From positions 15,449 to 79,448 of the forward strand of contig NZ_MSTI01000044.1 of assembly GCF_001949125.1 (NCBI RefSeq): a stretch of 64,000 nt of DNA. Direction: 5' to 3'. Positions within the stretch are counted from its first letter, which is position 1. Every line of letters begins with the position of its first letter. Positions 1 through 8,779 of the stretch are shown piece by piece. Both the position numbers and the translations under genes were made by a program. The notes under the pieces were generated by a model. That model saw nothing but the letters and a program-made list of their open reading frames with translations, did not search any database and had not been told where the DNA came from. The stretch comes from Deinococcus marmoris. Its GTDB lineage: Bacteria; Deinococcota; Deinococci; Deinococcales; Deinococcaceae.

Positions 1-256
1 CGCGCGGGCTGAGTTTGAGGCCAGTCGGGCAACTGACGATCTGCCCCTTCACGGCGGCGCTGACCTCGATGGCAATCGCGCTGGCCGCTTCGGTGGTGGC
101 GGCGGACGACGCAGCGGGTTTGGGCGCAGGTGCAGCGGTCTGCGCGGAGGCAGTCCCCGGCAGCAGGACGCCGAGGCTCAGGGCCGCGCTGAGGAGCAGC
201 GCCCGCGCGGGGGTTCGCCGGAAGGACAGGTGGGGCAGTCTGGAGTGCGGGGACAT
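1..256 (-). CDS. Partial secreted protein, unknown function
   Basis: The gene runs off the left edge, so only about 85 N-terminal residues are visible. It starts at ATG 256. A basic N-terminus (SFRRTPARA) is followed by a hydrophobic core (ALLLSAALSLGVLLPG) and a probable Sec cleavage site after TASA. An Ala/Pro-rich linker follows, then a segment containing VKGQIVSCPTGLKLS. This is the layout of an exported or periplasmic protein. The visible part contains no recognisable domain, so no function is proposed. Confidence 0.6.
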   Translation of the reverse strand, partial: MSPHSRLPHLSFRRTPARALLLSAALSLGVLLPGTASAQTAAPAPKPAASSAATTEAASAIAIEVSAAVKGQIVSCPTGLKLSPR

Positions 257-319
257 ATGGCCGCATGCTATGCGCCGCGCATGAGCGTCTACTTTGAGGC
301 GGCTGACTGCGCTGCCCGA

Positions 320-838
320 CTAGCCCGCCAGCCGTGCCAGCGCCCGCTGAAAGACATGCAGACTGCCCACGTCGTACAGCACCATGCGGACCTCCAGCTC
401 TGGATGCCCACTCAGAAATTCCAGAATTGTCGCCAGGGCCACGGGCGCGGCTTTCTCGATGGGATACCCATACACCCCCGTGCTGAGCGAGGGAAAGGCC
501 ACGCACGCGCAGCCGTTCGCGGAAGCCAGTTCCAGGCTGCGGCGGTACGCTCCGGCCAGCAACTCGGCCTCTCCGCTCCTGCCGCCGCGCCAGATCGGGC
601 CGACGGCGTGAATCACGTACTGCACGCCGCGTTCTTCCAATTCAAACGCCGGGGTAATCACTGCCGTCCCGGTAGGCGTCCCCCCAAGCTGGCGAATGGC
701 CCGTAGCAACCCTGGCCCAGCGGCGCGGTGGATCACGCCGTCCACGCCCCCACCACCCATCAGTTCCTTATTCGCGGCTGTGACGACGGCGGCGCACTCC
801 TGCGCGGCGATGTCGCCCTGAACAATCTCAAGCGGCAT
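320..838 (-). CDS. Macrodomain protein (ADP-ribose / O-acetyl-ADP-ribose hydrolase-like)
   Basis: This 172-residue protein is a single macrodomain, the usual length for stand-alone bacterial MacroD/YmdB-like proteins. The N-terminus has the VQGDI strand. The ligand-binding loop [18 protein letters not shown] (about residues 20-37) matches the family NAAN-x(5)-GGGGVDGAIH signature. A second phosphate-loop region, [12 protein letters not shown], is also present. Family members bind ADP-ribose and often remove it from acidic residues or hydrolyse O-acetyl-ADP-ribose. It starts 11 nt after the gmk stop codon on the same strand, so the two are probably co-transcribed. The actual substrate cannot be read from sequence. 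Confidence 0.85.
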   Translation of the reverse strand: MPLEIVQGDIAAQECAAVVTAANKELMGGGGVDGVIHRAAGPGLLRAIRQLGGTPTGTAVITPAFELEERGVQYVIHAVGPIWRGGRSGEAELLAGAYRRSLELASANGCACVAFPSLSTGVYGYPIEKAAPVALATILEFLSGHPELEVRMVLYDVGSLHVFQRALARLAG

Positions 839-849
839 GCCTTCCCCTT

Positions 850-1575
850 TTAAGAATCCACGACGCGTTGCAGGTGTGCCGCGTTCAGCCCCTCACTTTT
901 CACGGCCTGCGCCGCCGTCACCGCCGCCCGGTCCTCTTCGCTCCACTCTTCACGCGGCACCTGTGCGGCCCGCTCGGCACGCTGCACGGCCAGCAACTCG
1001 GCCACGGCGCGGTCCAGATCGTCGTTCACGATCACGTAGCGGAAGGCGTGGGCCTCCTGAATCTCCTCGCGGGCGCGGCGCAGGCGTTTCTCGACGCGCT
1101 CGGGGGTCTCGGTGGCGCGGCCCTCCAGACGGCGGCGCAACTCGGTCAGGCTGGGCGGCATGATGAAGACCAGCACGGCCTCAGCGCCCATGCGGGCCTT
1201 GACCTGCATGGCCCCCTCGACCTCGATTTCCAGCACCACGTCCTGCCCGCGTGCCAGCGCAGCCTCGATGGGTTCGATGGGCGTGCCGTAGCGGTTGCCC
1301 ACGAAGGCGGCGTGTTCCAGAAAACCGCCCGCCCTGGCCTTGCTCTCAAAAACTTCCGGCGGCACGAAGACGTAATCCACGCCATGACGTTCCCCGGCCC
1401 TGGCCTCGCGGGTGGTCCACGACGTGCTGTAGAACACGTCCTGCCCGGCCAGCCAGCGTTCGCGCAGGGTGCCCTTGCCGACGCCGGACGCGCCCGTGAT
1501 CACGATCAGCAGGCCCCGGCGGGCGGTGGAAGGTTCGGTGGAAAGTGTGGAAGGTTCGGCCTGATCGAGCGTCAT
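850..1575 (-). CDS. gmk: Guanylate kinase
   Basis: It phosphorylates GMP to GDP with ATP. The P-loop GASGVGKGT lies near residue 30. The GMP-binding region includes [20 protein letters not shown], and [14 protein letters not shown] is the conserved central strand. I chose ATG 1575 because it is preceded by GGAGGG and gives a sensible N-terminus. A longer frame would start at 1596. The protein is about 241 residues, longer than the roughly 205 of E. coli Gmk, owing to a charged C-terminal tail after the lid region. The downstream macrodomain gene follows at 11 nt. Confidence 0.95.
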   Translation of the reverse strand: MTLDQAEPSTLSTEPSTARRGLLIVITGASGVGKGTLRERWLAGQDVFYSTSWTTREARAGERHGVDYVFVPPEVFESKARAGGFLEHAAFVGNRYGTPIEPIEAALARGQDVVLEIEVEGAMQVKARMGAEAVLVFIMPPSLTELRRRLEGRATETPERVEKRLRRAREEIQEAHAFRYVIVNDDLDRAVAELLAVQRAERAAQVPREEWSEEDRAAVTAAQAVKSEGLNAAHLQRVVDS

Positions 1576-1722
1576 TGCCCTCCAGAATACCCGCAACGCG
1601 CACTTCCGAGAAAGAGGGAGCGTCCGTCCGGGGGCCGTGGGAACGGTCTGCCCCCGCCGGGTGTGACCGCAAAGGGAAGCCGCGCCCGTATCCAGGCTGC
1701 CTGTTCGTGCCTAAACTGGAAG

Positions 1723-2649
1723 GTGTCCCTGCGCCTGCCCGTCCGTCTGCTGGCCCCGCTGCTGTGCGTGCTGGCGCTGGTGGGCTGCACACCGCTGTAC
1801 GTGATCCACCCGGCCCGCACCCCGGCCCTGAATCTGAACGGCCCGCCGCCGGACGTGGTGATCTTTGCCATGTCGGGCCGTTGCGCGCCGCCCTGTCTGG
1901 CCCCGCGCGACAACTGGGATTACCTGGGATCGCGTGGCACGCTGGACCGTCTGGCCGACGTGTTCACAGCGGCGGGCTACCGCGTCGAGGTTTCGGGGTA
2001 TGCCAGCAATGCCGCCGCCGCGTTTTCCTCCGAGTACATCGGCGGCCCGCAGCGTGGCTACGAGGCGCTGCGTTCAGATTTCGAGAGGGTCAAAAACACC
2101 TGGATGAAATCGGCCCACCCGCCCCGGCTGGTGCTGCTGGGCCACTCGCAGGGATCGGTGTGGCTGCATCACCTGAGCCGCGTCAATCCGGGGGTGCCGA
2201 TTGCCCTGCAAGTCGATCTGGACGGCATCTGCGTGGCCTGGAAGGGCGATTTCGGAAACGGCATCCGGGCGCTGGGCGACGTGTACGGCAGCGAGCCTTC
2301 CCCGATGCACGCCTGCGACGCCTTCTCGGTGGCCGGGCGCACGGTGGGGGTCAAGGACATCGTCTGGCCCAATGTCGCCCGCGATCTGGAGGTGCAGAGC
2401 AAACGCCTGCCCGCCCGCCCCGGCGTCAGCGGCGGCTGGCCGGTCAACTACCTGTTCGAGCTGACACCCAATGTGCGCCTGGACGGCTCCCGCACGGGCA
2501 TCGAGCGCTTCATCTCCTCGCGCGAGGACCACAGCGCCATCTCGTTTCCCAACAGCGACGCGCTGACCTGGGTCACGGGCAAGGCCGCCGAAATTGCCAC
2601 AGAATGGAAGGAGGAAGACACCCGCAACGACGTCAAGCCGGGCCGCTGA
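1723..2649 (+). CDS. Alpha/beta-hydrolase-fold lipoprotein, unknown substrate
   Basis: This 308-residue protein opens with a lipoprotein signal: positively charged start, hydrophobic stretch, then lipobox ALVGC with the Cys near residue 22. A nucleophile-elbow motif GHSQGS (near residue 140) with upstream strand RLVLLG indicates an alpha/beta-hydrolase fold. DLDG and REDHSA are candidate acid and histidine regions. The GTG start at 1723 is preferred because it places the lipobox correctly, and a TAAACT box ends 5 nt upstream, suggesting a leaderless mRNA. The open frame extends further upstream, but that part lies antisense to gmk. The last 17 nt overlap the convergent ABC transporter gene. 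Confidence 0.7.
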   Translation: MSLRLPVRLLAPLLCVLALVGCTPLYVIHPARTPALNLNGPPPDVVIFAMSGRCAPPCLAPRDNWDYLGSRGTLDRLADVFTAAGYRVEVSGYASNAAAAFSSEYIGGPQRGYEALRSDFERVKNTWMKSAHPPRLVLLGHSQGSVWLHHLSRVNPGVPIALQVDLDGICVAWKGDFGNGIRALGDVYGSEPSPMHACDAFSVAGRTVGVKDIVWPNVARDLEVQSKRLPARPGVSGGWPVNYLFELTPNVRLDGSRTGIERFISSREDHSAISFPNSDALTWVTGKAAEIATEWKEEDTRNDVKPGR

Positions 2650-4504
2650 CCTCCGCCGCCCCCTGCTCCGTGACGCCGTAGCCCCGCGCCTGCAAGTTGT
2701 ACAGCGCCGCGTATTGCCCGCCCCGCGCGATCAGTTCGGCGTGGCTGCCCGACTCCACGATCACGCCGCCGTCCAGCACCACGATCTGATCGGCCAGCCG
2801 CACGGTGGAAAAACGGTGCGAGATCAGCAGCGTGATGCGGTCCGTGGTCTGTGCCCGCAGCGCCTCGATGGTCTCCGATTCCGCGCGGGCGTCCAGCGCC
2901 GCCGTCGGCTCGTCGAAGACCAGCACCGAGGCGTCCCGGAAGTACAGCCGCGCCAGCGCCAGCCGTTGCCACTGCCCGCCCGACAGTTGCCGTCCGCCCT
3001 GAAACAGTCGGCCCAGCGGCGTGTCCAGCCCTTCCGGTAGATCGTCCACGAACTCTGCCCCGGCCCGCTCCACGGCACTTTCCACGACGCCTTCCTCCGA
3101 GAGCCGCGCCACCTCGGCCAGCGCGACGTTATCGCGGGCGCTCATCTGGTACTGGCCGAAATCCTGAAAGATGATGCTCATCTGCTTCTGCACGCTGCGC
3201 GGGCTGAAGCGCGCGGCGTCCATGCCGTTCAGAAAAATGGTGCCGCTGCTCGGCTCGAACAGCCGCGTCAGCAGCTTGACCAGGGTGGTCTTGCCTGCGC
3301 CGTTCTCGCCCACCAGCGCCAGCGCCTGCCCGCGCCGCACGGTGAAATTCACGCCGCGCAGCACGTCGCGGTCCGTCAGCGGATAGCGGAACCCCACCTC
3401 CTTGAATTCAATGGTGTCGATTGGCCCGGCCCAGACTTCCCCGGCGTCCAGATCGCGGCTGGGCAGTTCCAGAAAGCCGAAGAGGTTTCGCATGTACAGC
3501 AGGTTCTGGTAAATCCCGCTGACGCCATTCAGCAGGTTGCTCACCGTGGCCTGCACCTGCGCGATGCCCAGCACGAAGATGGAAAAGTCCCCCACGCTGA
3601 TCTGTCCGTCCGCCGCCCGCCGCAGGATCAGCGCGCTGGCCAGCCCGATCAGCAGCGCGGAAGCCAGCGCTGCGCCGAAGCCCCACGCCGAGCGGCGGCG
3701 CACCAGATCCTCCAGCGTCTTGCGGAAGCCCAGGTAATAGCTGCGCCAGCGCTCCAGCAGATGGCCCTCGAAGCCGAAGAGGCGCACTTCCTTGACCAGC
3801 GTGTCGGAGGTCAGCAGGCTGCCCAGGTAGTTCTGCACGCGGGCGTCGTGGGTCTGGCGGCGCAACATCTGGTAGCCCTGGATGCCGAAGCGGTTGCTAA
3901 CGATCACCCCCGGCACGCTTGCCAGCAGCACGAGGGGCAGCACCCACACCCCCAGCCGGGCCATCAGCGCGCCCACCGAGATCAGGGTGACGGCGGCCCC
4001 CGCCAGCCCCACCAGTTGCGTCGCCACGCCCAGTGGACGCGAACCCACCTCGCGGTACGCCTGTTGCAGCCGGTCATATGTCTCGGCGTTCTCGAAGGCT
4101 TCCACCGAGAGGCCCGAAGCCTTGTCCAGAATTCGGCGGCTGACGCTGTGTTGCAGGCTGTCACCCAGCAGTTGCTGCGAGGCTGTGCCCACCGTACTCA
4201 GCAGGCTGCCGAACACGCCCAGCGCCACCTGAATGGCCAGCAGGGTCAGCAGCGCCGCGTAGGTCACGCCGCCGCCCGCCGCCTGCGCCACCTCGTCCAG
4301 CAGCAGCTTGCCCACGTAGAGGTTGGCGGCAGGCAGGGCGCTTGCGATCAATGTGGTGGCCGCAAAAATGACGCTGTGCCGGGGGCTGGCCCGCCACACC
4401 AGCCCCAGCGTGTCGGCCAGATCACGCAGACGGTGCGAGAGGGGCAGATTTTCACTTTGAATTGGAGTTTTTAGAGCTGTATCGAATCTGGGTGGCCGGG
4501 TCAT
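2633..4504 (-). CDS. ABC transporter, fused permease and ATP-binding protein
   Basis: This 623-residue half-transporter has an N-terminal six-helix ABC-exporter membrane domain (about residues 45-330) followed by an ATPase domain (about 365-600). The ATPase motifs are intact: Walker A GENGAGKTT (near 399), Q-loop IFQDF, signature LSGGQWQR, Walker B VLVFDEPTAALD and H-loop ISHRFSTV. This is the architecture of type IV (MsbA/lipid/peptide-type) exporters acting as homodimers. The substrate is unknown, since neither a peptidase domain nor a substrate gene lies next to it. The stop codon overlaps the convergent lipoprotein gene by 17 nt. Confidence 0.9.
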   Translation of the reverse strand: MTRPPRFDTALKTPIQSENLPLSHRLRDLADTLGLVWRASPRHSVIFAATTLIASALPAANLYVGKLLLDEVAQAAGGGVTYAALLTLLAIQVALGVFGSLLSTVGTASQQLLGDSLQHSVSRRILDKASGLSVEAFENAETYDRLQQAYREVGSRPLGVATQLVGLAGAAVTLISVGALMARLGVWVLPLVLLASVPGVIVSNRFGIQGYQMLRRQTHDARVQNYLGSLLTSDTLVKEVRLFGFEGHLLERWRSYYLGFRKTLEDLVRRRSAWGFGAALASALLIGLASALILRRAADGQISVGDFSIFVLGIAQVQATVSNLLNGVSGIYQNLLYMRNLFGFLELPSRDLDAGEVWAGPIDTIEFKEVGFRYPLTDRDVLRGVNFTVRRGQALALVGENGAGKTTLVKLLTRLFEPSSGTIFLNGMDAARFSPRSVQKQMSIIFQDFGQYQMSARDNVALAEVARLSEEGVVESAVERAGAEFVDDLPEGLDTPLGRLFQGGRQLSGGQWQRLALARLYFRDASVLVFDEPTAALDARAESETIEALRAQTTDRITLLISHRFSTVRLADQIVVLDGGVIVESGSHAELIARGGQYAALYNLQARGYGVTEQGAAEVSGPA

Positions 4505-4544
4505 TCGCGCCGAGTCTGCCGCAATTCCGTGGTGGCGAAGGTAA

Positions 4545-4994
4545 TTAAGGCCGTCCGCTCAGCGTGATCAGCGTCGTGTCGCCTTCCTGATTCGCCAGAT
4601 ACTGAATTTCCGGTACGCCCGCGCGGCCCAGGAACGCCGAGTAATTGCCCGGTCCAATGGGATCATCGGTGATCTGGAGGTAGCCCCCGGCTTTCATGGC
4701 CGCCAGCAGGGCGCGGGGCTGCCAGCCCTGAATGCGGTACTGCTCCACGCGCGTATCGCCCGAACGAACCTCGGCCCGGTAGCTCCCGCTCTGCGGGCAT
4801 TCAGGCTGAAAACCGGTTGGAACGGGGGCAACGCCGTTCCAGAGTTTTCCCGTCTGCGAGATGCAGTACAGCGGCCCCCGCGCCTGAAGTTGCCGCGCCA
4901 GCCAGCCGCCCGCGAATGCACCCAGCAAGGCGAACGCAGCCAGAAATGCGCCCAGCCTGAGCCACTGGCCAGTTCTATTCCCTGGCATGTTCAA
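4545..4994 (-). CDS. Small membrane-anchored protein of the metal-efflux operon, unknown
   Basis: This 149-residue protein has one N-terminal membrane segment (LGAFLAAFALLGAFAGGWLA, about residues 13-32). A soluble domain follows with two cysteines (YCISQTG and PECPQSG). Its start overlaps the end of the ArsR-family gene by 20 nt, so it is probably translated from the same mRNA as the P-type ATPase, glutaredoxin-like and ArsR genes. The predicted topology places most of the protein outside the cytoplasmic membrane. I do not recognise the family, and a role in metal homeostasis is only inferred from position. Confidence 0.65.
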   Translation of the reverse strand: MNMPGNRTGQWLRLGAFLAAFALLGAFAGGWLARQLQARGPLYCISQTGKLWNGVAPVPTGFQPECPQSGSYRAEVRSGDTRVEQYRIQGWQPRALLAAMKAGGYLQITDDPIGPGNYSAFLGRAGVPEIQYLANQEGDTTLITLSGRP

Positions 4995-5415
4995 GCGCGC
5001 TGTCGATCAGCATGGTGACGTGGTGATCCAGCAGGCGGTAATAGGCCACCCGCCCCGCCTTGCGAAAGGCCACCACCCGCCCGGCCCGCAGCAGCCGGAG
5101 CTGATGGCTCACGGCGCTCTCGGACAGGCCCACCACCGCCGCCAGATCGCAGACACACAGCTCACGGGTGTTCAGGGCACTCAGCAGCCGCAAGCGCGTG
5201 GGATCGGCCACCAGTTTCAGAAACGCGGAGGCGGTTTCCACGTCGCGCCCGTCCGGCAAGGCGGCCCGCGCCTCCGCCACCGCTTCGGGATGGACGCAAT
5301 TGACCTCGCAGATGCCCTCTGGACCTGTGCCTGCTTGCAGAACTGTGCCTTCTTGCGGAACTGTGCCTTCTTGAGAGGCGATTATCATTTGTTCAGTGTA
5401 GCGCAGGCCCGTCAT
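4975..5415 (-). CDS. ArsR/SmtB-family metal-sensing repressor
   Basis: The winged-helix DNA-binding domain spans about residues 60-140 (LKLVADPTRLRLLSALN, then LSESAVSHQLRLLRAGRVV). Metal-site signatures are visible: ELCVCD in the alpha-3 position, an N-terminal CEVNCVHPE, and DHHVTMLIDSALEHARE in the alpha-5 helix that binds zinc in SmtB/CzrA-type sensors. Such proteins release DNA when they bind Zn, Cd or Pb. The ATG at 5415 overlaps the glutaredoxin-like stop (ATGA). An alternative start at 5388 has a TACACT box 6 nt upstream. The N-terminus is encoded by three imperfect 18-bp tandem repeats (5323-5376). Confidence 0.85.
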   Translation of the reverse strand: MTGLRYTEQMIIASQEGTVPQEGTVLQAGTGPEGICEVNCVHPEAVAEARAALPDGRDVETASAFLKLVADPTRLRLLSALNTRELCVCDLAAVVGLSESAVSHQLRLLRAGRVVAFRKAGRVAYYRLLDHHVTMLIDSALEHARE

Positions 5416-5660
5416 TGTGCAGGTTCCAGCGCCGCCAGAATGCCGGGCCGCTGGTCACCAAAAAAGCCGTAGAAGACCTGATCACCAATGACTGTCACGG
5501 GCGCGATTCGCACGTTCGCCTTGTGCTGCATCTCCGCCAGCGCCGCCGGGTCTTCCTGCACGTTCTTCTCGGTGAAGGCGGCTCCCTTGCTCTTCAGCAG
5601 CCGCTTGACCGCCTCGCAATCGGCGCAGTTGGGCACGGTGTAAACAGTGATGTCGAGCAT
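5412..5660 (-). CDS. Glutaredoxin-like thiol protein
   Basis: This 82-residue protein has a thioredoxin fold of glutaredoxin/NrdH type. The active-site motif is CADC (residues 12-15, after VYTVPN). The cis-proline region is IAPVTVIG, and a FYGF segment lies near the C-terminus. It begins 4 nt after the P-type ATPase stop, and its own stop overlaps the ArsR start, so it sits inside the metal-efflux operon. A likely role is thiol reduction or metal/thiol handling during metal stress. The specific partner is not known. Confidence 0.8.
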   Translation of the reverse strand: MLDITVYTVPNCADCEAVKRLLKSKGAAFTEKNVQEDPAALAEMQHKANVRIAPVTVIGDQVFYGFFGDQRPGILAALEPAQ

Positions 5661-5663
5661 GGG

Positions 5664-7907
5664 TTAAACGCTCCCGGAAGCGGGCAGGCCGGACGGCGCT
5701 GAGGCTTTTTTGACCGGGCCGCCGTTCCAGCCCAGCAGCCGCAGCGCGTTCGCCGTGACAATCGCCGTCGCCCCGGTGTCGGCCAGAATCGCCATCCACA
5801 GGTTGGTGTAGCCCAGCAGCGTCGTGACCAGAAAGATGGCCTTGAGGCCCAGCGCAAAGGCGATATTCCACTTGATGTTGCTCATGGTGTCGCGCGACAG
5901 TTGCACCAGATCGGCCACGTCGCCCACCCGCTCGCGCAGCAGGGCCGCGTCCGCCGTTTCCAGCGCCACGTCGGTGCCGCCGCCCATCGCAATGCCCACA
6001 TCGGCCTGCGCCAGCGCGGGGGCGTCGTTGATGCCGTCGCCCACCATTGCCACGCCGCCATGTTTCTTCAGCTCGGCAATCAGGCGCAGCTTGTCCTCGG
6101 GCAGCAGTTCCGCCTGCACGTCCAGCCCCAGCCCGGCGGCGATAGCCCGGCCCGTGCGCGCGTTATCTCCCGTCAGCATCACGGTATTCACGCCCATCGC
6201 TTTGAGGCGGGCAATAGCCTCGCGGGCGTCCGCGCGGGGTTCGTCGCGGATCGCCAGCACGCCCAGAATCTCGTCTGCGCTGTGTAAGACCACCGCCGTC
6301 TTGCCTGCCTCCTCCAGCGCGGTCAATTTGCCCTGAAGATCAGGGGCCACGCTCAGTGTGCTGGCCGCATGCTGGGGCGAGCTGATGAACAGGGCGCGCC
6401 CCTCCACCGTCGCGGTCACGCCTTTCCCTGCAATAGCTTTGGCGTCCTGCGCGGCGGGGGCGGTCACGTTCAGCCGTGCGGCCTCCTTCGCAATCGCCTG
6501 CGCCAGCGGATGAGAACTGCCCGCCTCCACAGCCGCAGCCAGCCGCAGGACTTCACTGTCGGAGACGCCCGCTCCCAGCACGTCCGTCACGCGCGGTTTG
6601 CCTGCCGTCAGCGTGCCCGTCTTGTCGAAGGCCACCGTCTTGACCGTGCCAATTGTTTCCAGCGCCGCGCCGCCCTTGATCAGCAACCCGCGCCGCGTGC
6701 CCGCGCTGATGCCGCTGGTAATGGCCGCAGGCACGCTCAGCACCAGCGCGCAGGGGCAGCCGATCAGCAGCAGCGTGATGCCCTTGTACAGCCACGGATA
6801 CCACTCCGCGCCGAACAGCAGCGGTGGAACGACAGCCACCAGCGCCGAGACCAGCACCACCCCCGGCGTGTAGTAGCGGCTGAAGCGGTCAATAAAGCGT
6901 GCGGTGGCTGCCTTGCTGCCCTCGGCTTCTTCCACCAGCTCGATAATCCGAGCGATGGTGTTGTCGCTGGCTTCCTTGTCCACCTGGATACTCAGCACGC
7001 CGTCGGTGTTGATGCTGCCCGCAAAGACGCTGTCGCCCACGGTCTTGGTCACGGGCATGCTCTCGCCGGTCACCGGGCTGTCGTCCAGACTGGAGGTTCC
7101 TGCCGTGATGGTGCCGTCTGCCGGAACCCGTCCGCCGGGGCGCACCTGCACGGTCTGCCCGATCTGGAGCGAGTCGGCGGGAACCTCGCGCGTTCCGCTG
7201 CCCTCCACCAGCAAAGCCGTCTTGGGGGCCAGCGCCGCAAGCGCCTGAATCCCCGCCCGCGCCCGGCCCGCCGCCACGCCCTCCAGCAGTTCCCCGATAG
7301 CGAAGAAGAAGACCACCACCGCGCCCTCTGCCGCCTGCCCGATGGCCACTGCGCCGATGGCCGCCAGCGACACCAGCATGTTGATCGAGAACGGATCGCC
7401 CAGCCGCGCGCTGGCCCACGCCTGCTTCGCCAGCGGCCACACCCCCAGAATCGTGGCCGCGACATAGCCGTACACCGACAGCCCCGGCTCGATAAATCCG
7501 AAGCCCCAGGCCAGCGCCAGCAGCACCCCCGAAAAGATCACCAGTTTGCCCTGTTTGCCCGCGTACCACGGCGTTCCGGCGGACAGCAACTCATGGACGT
7601 GTCCAGCGTGGTCGTGTCCCTCGCCGCCATGATCCGCGTGTGAGGAGGCGGCTTTGCTCTGCGCCGACTGCTGCAACGTGGGCGTATAGCCCAGCGCCAG
7701 CAGGTTCTTCTCCAGCACAGTGCGCGGCGTCTTGGTCTCGTCCAGTTCTAGCCTCAGCGTCTGCTTGCTGAAACTGGTCTTTACGTCTGCCGTGCCGGGC
7801 AGGCGGTTGACCATGCCCTCTACCTTCTGCACGCAGGTGGCACAGTCCATGCCATCCACGAAATACACCAGAGGAGCGGCACCGGAGGTTGGGGAAGAGG
7901 AATCCAT
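5664..7907 (-). CDS. Zn/Cd/Pb-type P1B heavy-metal-exporting ATPase
   Basis: This 747-residue pump exports divalent soft metal at the cost of ATP. An N-terminal HMA domain has the metal motif MDCATC (about residues 20-25). A His-rich linker (HADHGGEGHDHAGHVH) follows. The membrane CPC motif is in GCPCALVLSVP, the phosphorylation site is DKTGT, and the hinge is GDGINDAP. In the last helices a Lys (FALGLKAIF) and the DTG of MAILADTGATA match the K...DxG signature of the Zn/Cd subgroup (P1B-2) rather than Cu pumps. It is first in an operon with the glutaredoxin-like, ArsR and membrane-protein genes. Confidence 0.93.
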   Translation of the reverse strand: MDSSSPTSGAAPLVYFVDGMDCATCVQKVEGMVNRLPGTADVKTSFSKQTLRLELDETKTPRTVLEKNLLALGYTPTLQQSAQSKAASSHADHGGEGHDHAGHVHELLSAGTPWYAGKQGKLVIFSGVLLALAWGFGFIEPGLSVYGYVAATILGVWPLAKQAWASARLGDPFSINMLVSLAAIGAVAIGQAAEGAVVVFFFAIGELLEGVAAGRARAGIQALAALAPKTALLVEGSGTREVPADSLQIGQTVQVRPGGRVPADGTITAGTSSLDDSPVTGESMPVTKTVGDSVFAGSINTDGVLSIQVDKEASDNTIARIIELVEEAEGSKAATARFIDRFSRYYTPGVVLVSALVAVVPPLLFGAEWYPWLYKGITLLLIGCPCALVLSVPAAITSGISAGTRRGLLIKGGAALETIGTVKTVAFDKTGTLTAGKPRVTDVLGAGVSDSEVLRLAAAVEAGSSHPLAQAIAKEAARLNVTAPAAQDAKAIAGKGVTATVEGRALFISSPQHAASTLSVAPDLQGKLTALEEAGKTAVVLHSADEILGVLAIRDEPRADAREAIARLKAMGVNTVMLTGDNARTGRAIAAGLGLDVQAELLPEDKLRLIAELKKHGGVAMVGDGINDAPALAQADVGIAMGGGTDVALETADAALLRERVGDVADLVQLSRDTMSNIKWNIAFALGLKAIFLVTTLLGYTNLWMAILADTGATAIVTANALRLLGWNGGPVKKASAPSGLPASGSV

Positions 7908-7914
7908 AGTCGCC

Positions 7915-7942
7915 AGTATATATGAATGACTGCTCAGATATC
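7915..7942 (-). promoter_or_regulatory. Promoter and candidate ArsR operator of the metal-efflux operon
   Basis: On the minus strand a TATACT -10 box (plus-strand 7915-7920) lies 7 nt before the ATPase ATG at 7907, so the mRNA is probably leaderless. An imperfect inverted repeat (ATATGA, then TCAGATAT at 7934-7941) overlaps it. This resembles SmtB/CzrA operators, where a TGAA...TTCA-like repeat covers the promoter. The ArsR-family protein encoded in the operon is the obvious candidate regulator. Confidence 0.5.
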
Positions 7943-8013
7943 AGTCCCAATGCGGATGTCACAGAAAGCCTGGATGGCCGCAGACGTGGGCGGCGTAAAG
8001 TAACCTCCAGTCC

Positions 8014-8721
8014 ATGCCTGCTGCCAGTTACCTCCGCTCGATCTGCGTGATTCCCGTGACGTCGGGCGCGGACATCCACGATCCGGCGCTGTGGGAGCGG
8101 GTGTTTGCGGGCTGGCGGCATCTGCCCGTCCGTGAAGTGGATGGTGCGCTGACCCCCCAGGCCGAGACCGTCACCGATCTGGTGATCTCGCAGGACCGCG
8201 CCGAGGTGCGTGCCGGGGCACTGGTGCTGACCTCCTGGCCGCAATCGGGCCACGATCTGCCCGCCCTGATCAGCACCCTGGACGGCGGCAGATTCGTGGT
8301 GCTGCGCGTCTTTGGCGTCTACCTGACCGAGGTGCAGGACAAGACGGCCCGCCTGATCGAGCGCCTGCTCAGGGAAGAGGCTTTCGCCTTCCAGTCCGGC
8401 TCACGCGTGAATCTGACCGTCAGCGTGGAGGGCGTGCGCGCCGATCTGACCAGCGGACGCATCCGCGCGGGGCATGGCAGCGCCTGGGGCGACTTTTACC
8501 AGAACAACAAGTACGCCGTGACCGCGATTCTGATTGTTTTCGTGATCGCGCTCTCGGCGGTGCTGCTGATCACGCCCATCCGCCCCTACACGCCCATCGA
8601 CAAGCTGTATGACCTGTCCGGGCGCGTGCTGTCGGCGGTGCTGTTCAATATTATTCTGCTCGGCTCGCAGTTCCTGTTCTTCCTGCGCCACCGCGACGTG
8701 ATCGAGTGGGAAAAGCCGTAG
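8014..8721 (+). CDS. Membrane protein of unknown function
   Basis: This 235-residue protein has a soluble N-terminal part of about 165 residues followed by two C-terminal membrane segments (VTAILIVFVIALSAVLLIT, and SAVLFNIILLGSQFLFF) and a short charged tail ending near EWEKP. A TAACCT box (8001-8006) sits 7 nt before the ATG, consistent with leaderless transcription. It is divergent from the metal-efflux operon. I do not recognise the domain. The topology suggests a cytoplasmic domain anchored by a hairpin of two helices. Confidence 0.75.
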   Translation: MPAASYLRSICVIPVTSGADIHDPALWERVFAGWRHLPVREVDGALTPQAETVTDLVISQDRAEVRAGALVLTSWPQSGHDLPALISTLDGGRFVVLRVFGVYLTEVQDKTARLIERLLREEAFAFQSGSRVNLTVSVEGVRADLTSGRIRAGHGSAWGDFYQNNKYAVTAILIVFVIALSAVLLITPIRPYTPIDKLYDLSGRVLSAVLFNIILLGSQFLFFLRHRDVIEWEKP

Positions 8722-8779
8722 CCCAGCCTCCGCTTAGACCTTTATTCCCCCGTATCCCTGCCGCGCGCCATACTTCCCC

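Noticed and set aside
868..1722. Upstream extension of the lipoprotein frame
   Set aside because: It runs antisense to gmk and lacks homology; the GTG at 1723 gives a proper lipoprotein signal and has a -10 box.
1597..1722. Structured RNA in the gmk/lipoprotein gap (GGGGGC...GCCCCC pairing)
   Set aside because: Pairing is modest for GC-rich DNA, and the gap is short and explained by divergent promoters.
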